Of a stretch of DNA of 64,000 nucleotides, positions 20,561-31,452 are shown in pieces (the first letter of the stretch is position 1; the number at the start of each line of letters is the position of its first letter). The notes below the pieces were generated by a model. That model saw only the letters and a list, made by a program, of their open reading frames with translations, made no database searches and had not been told where the DNA came from. The translations under genes were made by a program, and so were the position numbers. Source of the DNA: Doryteuthis pealeii (lineage: Eukaryota; Mollusca; Cephalopoda; Myopsida; Loliginidae); assembly GCA_023376005.1 (NCBI GenBank), contig CM042143.1, positions 87,555,008 to 87,619,007 on the forward strand, in the 5' to 3' direction.

Positions 20561-21090
20561 TATCTAATTTAGCCTGTTCATATCTATCTATTTGTCAATC
20601 TAATTTAGCCCGTTCATATCTGTTTGTCAATCTAATTTAGCCTGTTCATATCTATCTATTTGTCTATCTAATTTAGCCTGTTCATATCTATCTATTTGTC
20701 AATCTAATTTAGCCTGTTCATATCTATCTATTTGTCAATCTAATTAGCCCGTTCATATCTGTTTGTCAATCTAATTTAGCCTGTTCATATCTATCTATTT
20801 GTCTATCTAATTTAGCCTGTTCATATCTATCTATTTGTCAATCTAATTTAGCCTGTTCATATCTATCTATTTGTCAATCTATTGCCTGTTCATATCTATC
20901 TATTTGTCAATCTAATTTAGCCTGTTCATATCTATCTGTTTGTTTATCTAATTTAGCCCGTTCATATCTATCTATTTGTCAATCTAATTTAGCCTGTTTC
21001 ATATCTATCTATTTGTCTATCTAATTAGCCTGTTCATATCTATCGATTTTTCTATCTAATTTTAGACTGTTCATATCTATCTTCTCTTCT
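20561..21090 (+). repeat. 36-bp minisatellite, about 14 units
   Basis: Unit TTTGTCAATCTAATTTAGCC + TGTTCATATCTATCTA, repeated with small variants (CTATCTAATT, CCGTTCATATCTG). The units appear to have expanded from the TCTATCTA end of the flanking interspersed repeat. Confidence 0.9.
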
Positions 21091-21132
21091 TTACTTCCCC
21101 ATGATCAATGTTTATGTCTATCTTCTTATATA

Positions 21133-21745
21133 TGGTTGGTTAGGTTTTACGGCATGTCAACCTTTGCTGGGTCATTTATTCGTTAAGACATTTTTTTCAT
21201 TCATTCTTGGTGGGTACTTAATTAAAAAAAAATTCATTTTTGAAAACATTTTTTAAACTCATATTTTTCTATTTAACCCAGAGATGGGACCCTAACATGT
21301 ACTATCACTCCTGGTCAGAGTGGACCTGAAAGTAATGTTGATGAAGGGGTACTCTACATTCCCTAGAGCTCCAGAATTGGAACCTCACCATCAGATAGAG
21401 TTTAACGTCATACCCAAGACATGAAGACCCTTAGTTATCTCCTTCTAGCACATATACGATAAAAAGGGTTATGGCTTGCCATAAGGGCAATATGGTTGGG
21501 ACAATGCTAGGGCTTGATGTGACCAGGTGATTGATCGGAGAGGGCCTCTCTGACTGTCCGTCTCGCCTAAATAAAAGTCAAAGCGGAGTATTGCATGTCA
21601 TGGACTGCTCAGCCACCAGGATTCCATCATTAAGCATCACGGGTTGCCACCCACGACCAACAGATGGCCCCATTGGGAGAAGGTCTTACTCCTCTGTAGA
21701 AGTGCAGACGGTATATTCTAAAGCCGCAGCCGACAGGTCTGTTGC
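21133..21745 (+). mobile_element. Family E repeat, most complete copy
   Basis: Order: GGTTGGTTAGGTTTTACGGC, CATTCTTGGTGGGTACTTAA, a T/A-rich patch, AACCCAGAGATGGGACCCTA, GGTCAGAGTGGACCTGAAAG, CCAGAATTGGAACCTCACCA, GCACATATACGATAAAAAGG, GTGATTGATCGGAG, GACTGCTCAGCCACCAGGAT, CGGTATATTCTAAAGCCGCA and CCGACAGG. About 610 bp, no frame. Useful as the reference for the family. Confidence 0.75.
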
Positions 21746-21819
21746 GTTTATGACTACAGAGAAAATATCAATAAATTTAAAAAAACGTTTTTCGTCGACA
21801 AAATCAATTCTTAAAATTG

Positions 21820-22740
21820 CATTTAATGCCCACGCGTTTCTTTTTCTTTTCTTTTAATTTGTCATCTCTTTGTTACCTTGTCTTTCTCTCTTTTATCCTT
21901 CCCTTACTATCTTCTATTCTCTCTCTCCTCTCTTCTTTCTTTCCCAATTGCTTCGTCCGTTTTCCTTTATATATCTCCCTTTCTTTCTCTTTTCATTCTT
22001 CTCTCTCACTCATTCTCTCTAGCTCTCTTTCCCTCGTTTTTTCACTTTCACTATTTCTCTCACCTCTCTCATTCTCTAGCTCTTCCCCTTTTATCCTCTC
22101 ACTTTCTCTAGCTGTCTTGCTCTTTTTTTCCACCTTCACTCTGTTTTCCTCCTTTATACATTTTCACTCTCTCACACTCTTTCTCTTTATTTCACTCTGT
22201 CTACTCATTTTTTCGCCTTCACTCTTTCTTTCACTCCCCACTCTCTAGCTGTCTTTTCCTTCTTTTTTCACCATCACACACACACACACACACTTTCATT
22301 CTCTAGCTGTCAACCCCTTCTTTTTTCATCCTCCCTCCCTCTATTTTGATTTCTTTCTCTCTACAGCTATTTTCCCCCTTTATAACCACTCTTACCTTCA
22401 CTCACTCCTTTTCCCCCTTTTGCTGTCAACTCCTCCTTAACGACTTCTCGCTTTTTAATTCCATCGATTCTTGCCTCTTTATTTCTCTAATTATCCTTCT
22501 ATTTTTAGAATTCCATATTATATATATCCCCTTCATTTACTCCTTTATCGTTCTTCCCTCTACCCCCTTTTTTCATTGCTTCCCACCCCCTCTTTTTAGC
22601 GTTAATTCCCTCTAAATTATATTTCACTACCTCCCAACCCCGACTTGTTGCTCCTTCAAATCTCGTTACTATCTCGTTTTATTCTTAGATTTTCCCCTCA
22701 CACTTTCTATTGCACTGTTCCTTTCACTGTAACAAATTCA
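21820..22740. repeat. Polypyrimidine tract
   Basis: About 900 bases dominated by T and C on the plus strand, with CTCTCT and TTTC motifs and a short (CA)n at about 22270-22292. Apparent open frames are leucine/serine/phenylalanine-rich artefacts. Confidence 0.9.
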
Positions 22741-23279
22741 TACTAAAGGGGAGGTAACTACATATATCTCCCTTAGGGAATTCTCCAGGACATTTTTCTA
22801 ATTAAAAATCAATGAGAATGTTACTTCCTTCTGACTTGAGAATGGTGCAACGAAGAGAAGGAGAAGAAGAGGGAGTTAATTGGAAGGCTCTTCGTTGTCT
22901 GTGATTACTGACTGATTCGAAACTAATTTTATGCTATTATTTTTTTAAATTTCAGATTTTTTTCATATCTTGTGTTTTTAGCAGATAGCGTGTTATTCGG
23001 TTGAGTACGGTACAAGCCGAAAATAAAGGGGTCGAAGGTAGGAAGTGAGCCATTCCTCCCACTGAAGAGATATTAGCAAATCTCTAATACAGTTATTATC
23101 CTGTCGGTGAGGTTTAGAATACGATGATTTTATATTTTAAATCTTTACAAAGTTTTCGAAATTAGGACGATTCTCCGGAATGTAAGGTGATAGACAAACT
23201 CAATTTGGGAAATCGTTCTATTTTTATGTGATGTAAATTTTGAATATAAGGTTGTAGTTCTTGATAAAAGTATCTTTAT
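22741..23279. other. No feature recognised
   Basis: AT-rich DNA without recognisable motif. Confidence 0.5.
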
Positions 23280-23700
23280 TCTATACGTAACGTCTAGCCA
23301 CCGCCAATACCCCGTTGAAATGGCCTCATTTCTGTACGTAACGTCTAGCCACCTTCAATACCCGTTGAAATGGCCTCTGTACGTAACGTCTAAACCTTCA
23401 TACCGTTGAAATGGCCTCATTTCTGTACGTAACGTCTAGCCACCGCCAACCCGTTGAAATGGCCTCATTGCTGTACGTAACGTCTAACCACCACCAATAC
23501 CCCGTTGAAATGGCCTCATTTCTGTACGTAACGTCTAACCACCGCCAATACCCCGTTGAAATGGCCTCATTTGTACGTAATGTCTAACCACCGTCAATAC
23601 CCCGTTGAAATGGCCTCATTTCTGTACGTAATGTCTAACCACCGTCAATACCCCGTTGAAATGGCCTCATTTCTGTACGTAACTTCTAACCACCCTAATG
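23280..23700 (+). repeat. 51-bp minisatellite, about 8 units
   Basis: Unit TACGTAACGTCTAGCCACC + GCCAATACCCCGTTGAAATG + GCCTCATTTCTG. Variants have CTAACC for CTAGCC and ATGTC for ACGTC; one unit is shortened near 23380-23400. GC content is visibly higher than in flanking DNA. Confidence 0.9.
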
Positions 23701-23744
23701 CCCCTTAGCTAATGGTAACCAGTACCGATAATCACAAGGAATCC

Positions 23745-24575
23745 CGTGTACCAGTACCAGTGGATATATGATCATTTAATTATTACCACATTTGGAATCT
23801 TTACTTAAGAGCTATTGTGAATAGTTCAATATGTAAAAAGTATAATAATCTTGATTTAACACTTCTACACGGTAGAGCACTGTCCCTGTATTGTGCTAAA
23901 AGCTTAAGAAATCTCATCCCCTGACACTGCTTCCGACCAGAGAAATCGGGTCACTTCCTTGATACATCCTGTAAGTGGAGCAGCCATGTTTACTATGAAA
24001 AGGCAGCACGAAAAATGGCGCGATCAGGCTCAAACGTCGATCAAATGACCACAACAGTGTCCACTATAAGAATGTATACGTAAAATGCAGTGTGGCATTA
24101 ATAAAGGTACTAGCAGGACCTGTGGAAAAACCACAGTATGATGATTTAAATATTACAACGTTTGATATGTTTACTTACGAGCTATTGCGAATAGTTCAAT
24201 ATGTAAAAAGTATAATAATATCGATTTAACTTTTAATCTTTATTTCTTTCTTTCTTTTCGTCATGTTCGATTGAAACATTATCGTTATCGCTTTCGCGCA
24301 CTCACCTCCTCTCTATCTTTTCCCTACTCTTTCTTTGTTATATTGTTTCTGTGAAGCATATCATTTTTTCCTATCTTCATAAAAAAACCGAATGGTCCAT
24401 TATTTAGCTGAGATGACGACACTAATAAGAAATAAGAATTCAGCGGATAAGCAACACCAGATAATCAAGATTTACATGTTTGCATTTCATCTTGGAACGT
24501 TTGAACGACCTCATTTTTAAGCAGAGGGTGTTGCAAGATGATAGCGATCGGAAGATTAAGGAACAAGAGTATTAA
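23745..24575 (-). mobile_element. Hel2 element plus extra 3'-end copy
   Basis: The minus-strand Hel2 3' end lies at 24110 (revcomp: CTGTGG-TTTTT-CCACAG, then GTCCTG and CTAG). The body extends right to about 24575 through AATGGTCCATTATTTAGC and CAGAGGGTGTTGCAAGATG. A second, diverged 3'-part (ATTGTGAATAGTTCAATATG) lies at 23755-23870, downstream in element orientation. Repeated 3' ends are seen again at 45.4 and 55.9 kb. Confidence 0.5.
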
Positions 24576-24964
24576 TATATAGCTTATTCAACTGTTAAAC
24601 CAAATTTGTTTTGTGTTATATCGGAGATTGGTTTATTTACTATGAAGTAAAAACTTCTTAAGTGTAGTTTCGGATATTTTAGCATCCGACACAATTTTTG
24701 CATTGCAAACACTCAATTATCTCCCTTTTTAAAAATTGATTCAATTATTTTTCTTTAGCTTACCTCATATTTTGATCGTACATATTTTTCACAGATAAAA
24801 AAATGAATTCCTTTAATAAAAAATAAAATTACCACAATTTAAGAATGGTTTTCAATTGACTCAGTATTAAACATAATTTTATAGTTGATTTAGTTTAGTT
24901 TATTCGTTTAACGGCTTATCAACTGCTTATGAGTTATTTAATGCCGAAACTTAATTCATTTATA
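24576..24964. other. No gene; family E end fragment
   Basis: TTATTCGTTTAACGGCTTAT-CAACTG-TTATTTAATGCCGAAAC at 24900-24950 matches the family E/D outer end. The rest is AT-rich. Confidence 0.45.
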
Positions 24965-25019
24965 AATTATTGAGAAAAAGAAAAGAAAAGAAAAAGAAAA
25001 GAAAAATAAAAAAAAGAAA

Positions 25020-25050
<31 letters not shown>

Positions 25051-25385
25051 AGAAAGAAAAGAAAGAAAAAAAAGAAGAAAGAAAAGAAAGAAGAAAAAAG
25101 AAAGAAAGAAGAAAGAAAAGAAGAAAAGAAAGAAAGAAAAGAAGAAAAAAGAAAGAAAGAAAAAGAAAGAAAGAAAGAAGAAAGAAAAAAGAAAAAGAAA
25201 CAAGAAAAAAGAAACAAAGAAAAGAAAAACAAAGAAAGAAACAAAGAAAAAAACAAAGAAAGAAACAAAGAAAAAACAAAGAAGAAACAAAAAAAAACAA
25301 AGAAAAAAAAAAAAAACAAAAAAAAAAAAAAAAAAAAAAACAAAAAACAAAAAACAAAGAAAAACAAAAAAAAAAAACAACAATA
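24965..25385. repeat. 420-bp polypurine (GAAA/CAAA) tract
   Basis: A continuous run of A with G in GAAA, AAAAG and GAAGAAA patterns, passing into CAAA/A-rich sequence at the right. Immediately precedes AATAATTTTTCAC. All reading frames are open in both directions, an artefact of composition. Confidence 0.95.
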
Positions 25386-26300
25386 ATTTTTCACATTTAG
25401 ATTAAACTAGAAAGAATGTAAAAAGTATCCCCAAAAAGTTTTATTATATCCTCTTGATGACGATAAATAATAAATGATATCTTAATCAATTTGCAAACAA
25501 GAAGGAGGATATATTTTCAAAATATTCACAATCATTTATAATAATTCTCTGCAGACATCAATTATAGCGTTTTCTTAAATTGTATTTTTCCTCTTGACAG
25601 CAGGAATATTTTTTCATTCTAAAAACTGAAATATCTAAAGACTAAACAATTTTATTAATTAACACCACCCTTTTCAACAAGGGGAACAGTAAACGACCCC
25701 CCCCCCCCGAGGGAGGCGATAAAGCCATGTTGATAATTAGAGAAATAAGTTATAAAGACATTACGGAATCGCTGGTGTTGCTTTAATGCGGGGGTTCTCA
25801 AACATTTAAGTCCGTTGTCCCCTACAAAAATTGGATTGACCTATCATGGAACTCCTCGTTATATACCCCAATCCACTTTGCAGTCATTTTGTTGCAACCA
25901 ATTATGTAATTAATGAATTCTGCACAAACGTTTATGTAAAACTGTTAATTGTAAAATAACTGTAAAATAAACAGTAAAGTAAGCTTAACATGTTAAAATG
26001 AGCTGCAAATATTTAATACTAACTTAATACTTTACAGAGGAAGCACATTTCCTAATTTGATGGGTGAAGCTGATGACTTTTGGTAATTTCATGAATATTG
26101 GGCTCAAACATTTGAAAATATATCAACATGAGCATGTTCTCCAGGATTCTTGTGGAGATAATTTCTTCTAATTACTAAGAAGGCTTAGAAGTTTCCATAG
26201 TTTGCAGAATCCCTTTATTGTTGTATAGACCCCAGGGAGTTAATGTATACCACTTTGAGAAATCCTAATTTAATGCTAAAAACTTTTTGAATGTGAGATA
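25386..26300. other. AT-rich DNA, no feature recognised
   Basis: A run of C near 25698-25708; otherwise no motif. Confidence 0.5.
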
Positions 26301-26304
26301 AAAG

Positions 26305-26495
26305 CTGGTACTTAAGTTCCCGACGGCATGACTCTGACACTACCAAGTTTACACGGCCCTGCTGCGATGTGGAGGGGTTGGAGAAATAATCTGCTAAATG
26401 GCCGTTGAGTAAAGGGCTTCCTCCGTCCTATTGCAAGTCTTGTTTTTCGTTCTGCAGGGTATCTAGTCATCCTCCTCACCAGACAAAATCTGGGT
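26305..26495 (+). repeat. Family F repeat, second copy
   Basis: GTTCCCGACGGCATGACTCT, ACACGGCCCTGCTGCGATG, TCGTTCTGCAGGGTATCTAG and CAGACAAAATCTGGG match 7050-7250. Confidence 0.65.
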
Positions 26496-26985
26496 AATTT
26501 ATGAGGAAGTGCGTCCCGGTCTCCTGCCTCAAAAATTGCTACCCGGTGACTATTAAAATAACGACCCAGCTCAGTCTATTCAAAACTATCCATCTTCATA
26601 TCTATCTATCTATCTATCTCAATTTGTTCATATTTATCTATATTACTTTAAATTCTAAGATTTTTTTTATTCATGTTTGTTTAATGTCTTGTTTTTAGTT
26701 TAAATAAACAAGAATTACGACAAAAAAAGAAGCGACCCCCCCCCCCAATACATTTATTTGTCGAAAATATCTATCTCCATTTTTTCGTATCTATATATAT
26801 TATTTTGTTTGTTTATCTATCTATCTACCTCAGTCTATTCAAAACTATATATCCATCTTCATATCTAAACAAGAATTACGACAAATTACGATAAATAAAC
26901 AAGAATTACAACGAGCTGGGTCACCGGGCAGCAATTTTTGAGGCAGGAGACCGGGACGCACTTCTTCATAAATTACCAAAATCTG
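26496..26985. repeat. Inverted repeat with direct repeats inside
   Basis: The arm GAGGAAGTGCGTCCCGGTCT-CCTGCCTCAAAAATTGC near 26500 is inverted near 26925-26975 as GCAATTTTTGAGGCAGGAGA-CCGGGACGCACTTC. Between the arms, CAGTCTATTCAAAACTAT and AAACAAGAATTACGACAAA each occur twice. A poly(C) run lies at about 26738. Confidence 0.7.
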
Positions 26986-27455
26986 TAGGGTTACCGGTTT
27001 AGTTGCAGATGATCCGACTATAAACATATGTAATTGTACATCTTGATGACCGAGATAGGTGCACTTTAATAATAAGACTTAATTTAAATTTATTTAAGAA
27101 GTTTCCATAGCTCACTGATAAAGATCATGCTCTTCTTGTGATATATATATATCACAAATTTTCTACTATAGTTTGGTCCTAACCAATTCTTCAACTTAGT
27201 TTCTCTTCGTCCCATGACCTCACACCACTACTAGAATATCTTCATGTATCACGGAGTCAACACCTGACCTACGTTCTCTTACCTTTCCGTTTTACCAACC
27301 CTACCAACTTAGCACTTCCCATATCCCCACAACACAACTTCAAGTTCTTCCAGGCTTCCTGGAATTAGCGCCGACTGATACTGATTACCCCCCCTCTTCA
27401 TATACAACCAGCACTTCCGCAAATCATCTACCATCTTCACACAGGATTTCCCTAC
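26986..27455. other. No gene recognised
   Basis: Short TA patch at 27142-27152. An open minus frame of 122 codons (27309-27677) has no recognisable motif and overlaps the hammerhead relic. Confidence 0.45.
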
Positions 27456-27503
27456 GTGTCCCGATGAAGGTTGCATAAACAGAAACGTTATAACGTCGGC
27501 ATC
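27456..27503 (+). ncRNA. Hammerhead relic, U4 mutated
   Basis: Stem I GTGTC/GGCAT, core CCGATGA (CTGATGA with U4 to C), weak stem II (GTT/AAC), GAA, a palindromic stem III ACGTTATAACGT and cleavage base C, preceding G. All but one core position match. Predicted inactive. Confidence 0.4.
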
Positions 27504-27545
27504 ACCATCAAGAATAAACTCATCGTTTGTAATGCTTCGTGTTTT

Positions 27546-28257
27546 TATTTTTTTTTTTATTACAAAATAAATCCTACAAGGTGAAGAATAATTAAAGTTC
27601 CAATTACCTTCGAACTGGGAAGACAAGGCAACAAACGATTGTAACTCAAATACAAACTCGAATGCTACAAAGTCCACTGCAAAATGACAAAGTATATATA
27701 AGACTCCACAATGTTATTCAAATCAAGCAGTCAAGCAGCCAATCAGAACTCAAGGAGTGGAATCACACAAATCACCCAGATTCATGGATGGATCATTCTT
27801 GATTACTATTTATACCAGCTGTCTTGGACACTGCTGGGGTTGTACTTAGCTGCTGTTATTAAAACCAACAGTAGACTAACTGGCTTCAATACAAGGTATG
27901 AAAAACTTTATTCAAATTCAACCAAAAAAAATCAAAGCAGATAAAAATTTATAATAAATATAAGGATTAGACGTTGTATTGTAGATTATAAATAAATTAG
28001 ACATTTAACAAAAATTATGTTAATTCAGAATTAATATTCACCATTTACTACTTGCATCTATATGTTTCACCTGAAGATTGTATTTATTTTTTATTTATAT
28101 ATTTTTTTACAAATACATTATAATCAATCAATCACTTGAACTTTCACCGTTTAGCGTAAGGCTTTTACTTGCCTGTTGTTTACAGACTTGAGTTCTCTGG
28201 TGATTGTAAAAACATACATCCTGTAAGTATATATCAAGTAATTATTCACCTCTGACA
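27546..28257. other. No feature recognised
   Basis: AT-rich; an open frame of 77 codons at 27711-27944 has no family motif. Confidence 0.45.
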
Positions 28258-28382
28258 GTCTCCGGTAGCCGTAAGGGTAAGGAGTTTGGCAGATAAAATT
28301 CTGTCGGGTTTTGCCCCCGGCTACAGGTAGCTGTTAAATTAGTCGAGCCGCACTGATGAGACGTAAACGTCGACACACTGAT

Positions 28383-28385
<3 letters not shown>
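28258..28385 (+). mobile_element. SINE-HHR copy with one-base-damaged hammerhead
   Basis: The tRNA-like head has GTAGCCGTAAGGGTAAGGAG and a degenerate B box in GGGTTTTGCCCCCGG. Then AGCCGCA, core CTGATGA, a perfect stem II GACGT-AA-ACGTC and GAC where GAA is required (A14 to C). The 3' end runs into TA repeats. It shares GCCGCACTGA-GAGACGT with the 12.5-kb copy. Confidence 0.55.
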
Positions 28386-28413
<28 letters not shown>

Positions 28414-28497
28414 TCTATAAAGGTTCTTTATTTGCTGTATAGTGATTTTATTTTTCATAGAAACTATATATATAATATATATATTATATATATATAT

Positions 28498-28531
<34 letters not shown>
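28382..28531. repeat. (TA)n and (GA)n microsatellites
   Basis: TA run at 28382-28411, TA-rich 28467-28500, GA run 28501-28531. Confidence 0.9.
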
Positions 28532-28534
<3 letters not shown>

Positions 28535-28625
28535 GGAACAACAAGGACAAAACTATATTTCGCTAGTCGTTTTATTGAAATATCCTACATACGTTTGTCT
28601 GAGTTTTGTCCTTGGTGTTCCTCAT
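28532..28625. repeat. Short inverted repeat
   Basis: ATGAGGAACAACAAGGACAA is mirrored by TTGTCCTTGGTGTTCCTCAT about 50 bases later. It sits between two microsatellite blocks. Confidence 0.7.
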
Positions 28626-28642
28626 ATATCTACACATTCTGT

Positions 28643-28645
<3 letters not shown>

Positions 28646-28708
<63 letters not shown>

Positions 28709-28743
28709 TATATATTATGTGTGTGTGTGTACGTATGTATGTA

Positions 28744-28780
<37 letters not shown>
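28646..28780. repeat. Compound (TA)n(CA)n...(GT)n microsatellite
   Basis: TA run, CA run, then GTGTGT with GTAT interruptions and a final GT run. Confidence 0.95.
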
Positions 28781-29584
28781 TTAAGAAAAATGGAAAGATT
28801 CCGTTTTATAACGTAATCAATTTCAATATTTCTCTTGTATTACTTGTTTATGTGATCTTTATTATCATTACTTTATTATGTAAAATAACTTTAAATAGAA
28901 TACCGCGTGTAAACGAATTTTGATCGTGTCGACAAATAACTATAAATTTTAAAATTTTACCCATACCAAAATATATTTTTCTGATAGGTACATAGATAGA
29001 TAGTTTCAAAACGATGCACGTACACCAACACACACACACACACACACACACACGTGTGTGTTGTCCCGAGACGGAGACAGTCGTCTCTTTTACAAATTGT
29101 ATTTTAACTATTTTATAGAAACAAATTACAACTAGACTCCAATTACACATCCATTTTAACTTGACAATAGACATTGTGTCTACTTTCCTTTAAGCTGTTT
29201 AGACGTTCGAACCCATTTCATTACATAGGCAGACTGAGCTATTTTGATCCTGTACATTGCGTTCGATTGAGAAAGTACATACACCTCTTGGGAAGTGCAA
29301 ACAAAAGAAATCTAATGCAAAATTTCCCTTGTTTCATGTTTATAAGATACATACATACATATATAATAGGTAAGTTACCAGGTTAGTTGATGTTAGGATG
29401 ATACTAAGGTGGGCCTTTTTTTAAACAACGGAATGTTAAAGTCGTTCTGGTTCAAGTTGAGAGCTCAACGTTCAATTATTTTGAACAGAACAATATATTC
29501 GGTAAAGAAAAAGGCTTAAATATCAGTAATATTCGCGATGATAGATTTGTTTCTACCCATAAGTATATGTATATACATGCAAGT
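28781..29584. other. No gene; (CA)n at 29028-29054
   Basis: AT-rich DNA with one CA microsatellite. Confidence 0.5.
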
Positions 29585-29627
29585 TTCTTCAGACCGCCAA
29601 TAATAAAGTTGGCGGTCTGACGAAACT
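29585..29627. repeat. Perfect-stem hairpin
   Basis: CAGACCGCCAA pairs with TTGGCGGTCTG around a TAATAAAG loop; flanking AGTTTCTT and CGAAACT extend it with one mismatch. It ends just before a SINE-A head. Confidence 0.75.
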
Positions 29628-29632
29628 CCTGA

Positions 29633-29915
29633 GGAGGCGCGTGGTGTAATGGTTAGAATCGTTGGAAATGGACTCGTCGATCAGAGTTCAAACCAAGAAG
29701 AGGCTATTTACATTTCACATAGCGCTAATACTCTTGGGAAAGGTATGAATCCACCCGCTCTCCCTCCAGCTATGGGTAAATGCTAAGGCAGACTGTGCTC
29801 TTTGACTTTGGCTAGGTAACCAATCTAGGAGGAAAACTGAATTCAAACCAGTAAAAATCCATTTAAGAAATTGACCTTATGTTACATCCTGCTCGTACGC
29901 AGGGGTTGGTAAATA
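29633..29915 (+). mobile_element. SINE-A copy
   Basis: GGCGCGTGGTGTAATGGTTA head, GATCAGAGTTCAAACC B box, standard body and GCAGGGGTTGGTAAATA end. Confidence 0.85.
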
Positions 29916-29994
29916 TGTACAATATACATGTGGGTAGAAATAGATCTATTACCACGAATATAACCGATATTTAAGCTTTTCTTTACAATATATA

Positions 29995-30065
29995 TGTTAG
30001 GGTGGCGATAACATAACGCCAACTGCGCTTGGTAACAAAGTTTCTCGCCTATGCGATTTTGTAAT
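29995..30065 (+). repeat. Family G end fragment
   Basis: GTTAGGGTGGCGATAACATA-ACGCCAACTGCGCTTGGTAA-CAAAGTTTCTCGCCTATGCG is shared with 63395-63455 (inverted) and with the palindrome at 10.9 kb. Confidence 0.55.
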
Positions 30066-30212
30066 CCAAACAACCTCCTGGAACAAATTAAATCCGGATT
30101 CTGAGGCACCACTGTCGCTTCATGCTGAAAACCGACTTGAATAAAAAGAATAATGATATTTCTAAATATTATTGGCTATCTGGACATCCAGACATAAATT
30201 AGATTGTACAAT

Positions 30213-30933
30213 ATCTTATAATTGAGAATTAGTGTATGTCCATAACCGAAACTAGGTCACCACCGACGACACAATTCCCTTAGTTTTTAACATATTCTCA
30301 ATGGTTATCATGATTTAATCTTCGGTAGTGTGTTCGGCTAGAAGCCACAAGGTTCCTAGTTCGATACCGGTCCTCGCCAACACAGCGTATGAGTAGCACA
30401 GGGATCTGTGCGGTAAAGTGGGGAGTTGATGGTAGGTGTGGCGCTCCACCTCAGAGGCTAAAATAATCTCCTTTGTCTAGCGCTTTTGAAAAGGGGATAG
30501 ACTCCCTCGCTGTCCGGTTGATACCGCCATTAGGTCGCCCCGAGCATCTTATTAACAATGACTATGAAGGTGTTGCCGAGATAGATTTGCCTCAAAACTA
30601 ATGTGTTTAAAATCCTGCGATGTGTATTATATATCATTAAGAAATACATGTCTACATACTATATGGTATGGATAATTTGCATACTGGTTTTAACAGAACC
30701 ATGTTTAATAAATAATTACTTGGTGTTATTGACTGCTAATAGTAGGTTTTTATTTTCAGACGTATTAAACACAATCCTATATATGATTTTATTTAGAAAT
30801 CAATTCAAATGAAATTGAAATAAGCGTAAACTTTTTATATGAGTTCTTATTTTGTTTCGTTAGTCTTTCTAATTTAATGTAATATTTTAGTACATTAAAA
30901 CTTAAGTACTTCAGCCCTGCGGAGGGTGTATAT
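30213..30933 (+). mobile_element. Hel1 Helitron-like element with nested SINE-B
   Basis: The 5' end A|TCTTATAATTGAGAAT and the motif CCGAAACTA match the other Hel1 copies. The 3' end has a CCCT-GCGG-AGGG hairpin, about 12 bases, then CTAG|T. A SINE-B copy interrupts it at 30314-30548. Non-autonomous: no Rep/helicase frame. Confidence 0.7.
30314..30548 (+). mobile_element. SINE-B nested in Hel1
   Basis: The tRNA-like head is truncated (TCGGTAGTGTGTTCGGC) and the B box is GGTTCCTAGTTCGATACCGG. The body GTAGCACAGGGATCTGTGCG follows, with end GCTGTCCGGTTGATACCGCC. Younger than the Helitron it interrupts. Confidence 0.8.
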
Positions 30934-31186
30934 TTTTGCTAGTTCATTAATTAAAAAAGTATTCAAAATGAATCTAAATAGCAAAACAGAAACTCAATCC
31001 ATGAGAATATACGCGTTTTTTTATAGCGGGTGGTGGTGGTGGTGAAGATTCTGCCGAGTATTGGGGGGGGGGTGTCTATCTGAAGATTTTGCTGAGTATT
31101 AAGTTAAATCTGGTTGGTATTGAACCCTCACCCTTTGGACCATTTGTTGAAAGTTCTCTCGAACACATGCTGCTATGTTAAAATAC

Positions 31187-31440
31187 AGGCGCGTGGTGTA
31201 ATGACTCAGCGACCAGAGTTCAAATGCTGGACCAGGTTGTTTGTATTTCCCATAGGTCTAATACCATTGGGAAAGGTATACTTCCAAGTAGCCTCCCTCC
31301 AGCTATGGGGAAATAATAGAATAGACTGAGCACTTTAACCATGGCTATGTAACACGAGGAGAAGAAAAATGAATTCAAACCTGTTAAACGCCGATTAAGA
31401 AATTGACCTTGTGTCAAATCCTGCTCGTGCGAGGGGTTGA
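31187..31440 (+). mobile_element. SINE-A copy
   Basis: GGCGCGTGGTGTAATGACTC head, AGAGTTCAAATGCTGG B box, body and GTGCGAGGGGTTGATATA end. Confidence 0.8.
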
Positions 31441-31452
31441 TATATATATATA

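Noticed and set aside
20561..21090. CRISPR-like array
   Set aside because: Units are contiguous and all alike, with no distinct spacers; this is a minisatellite in a eukaryotic genome.
21817..22615. 143- and 89-codon frames
   Set aside because: Polypyrimidine composition artefact (leucine/serine/phenylalanine only).
24956..25394. Long open frames on both strands (133-144 codons)
   Set aside because: They come only from the low-complexity GAAA/TTTC tract; encoded runs of lysine/arginine or phenylalanine carry no protein signal.
29585..29627. Hammerhead in the 29.6-kb hairpin
   Set aside because: CTGACGAAAC on one strand and CTGAAGAAAC on the other have no stem II between core halves; it is a plain hairpin.
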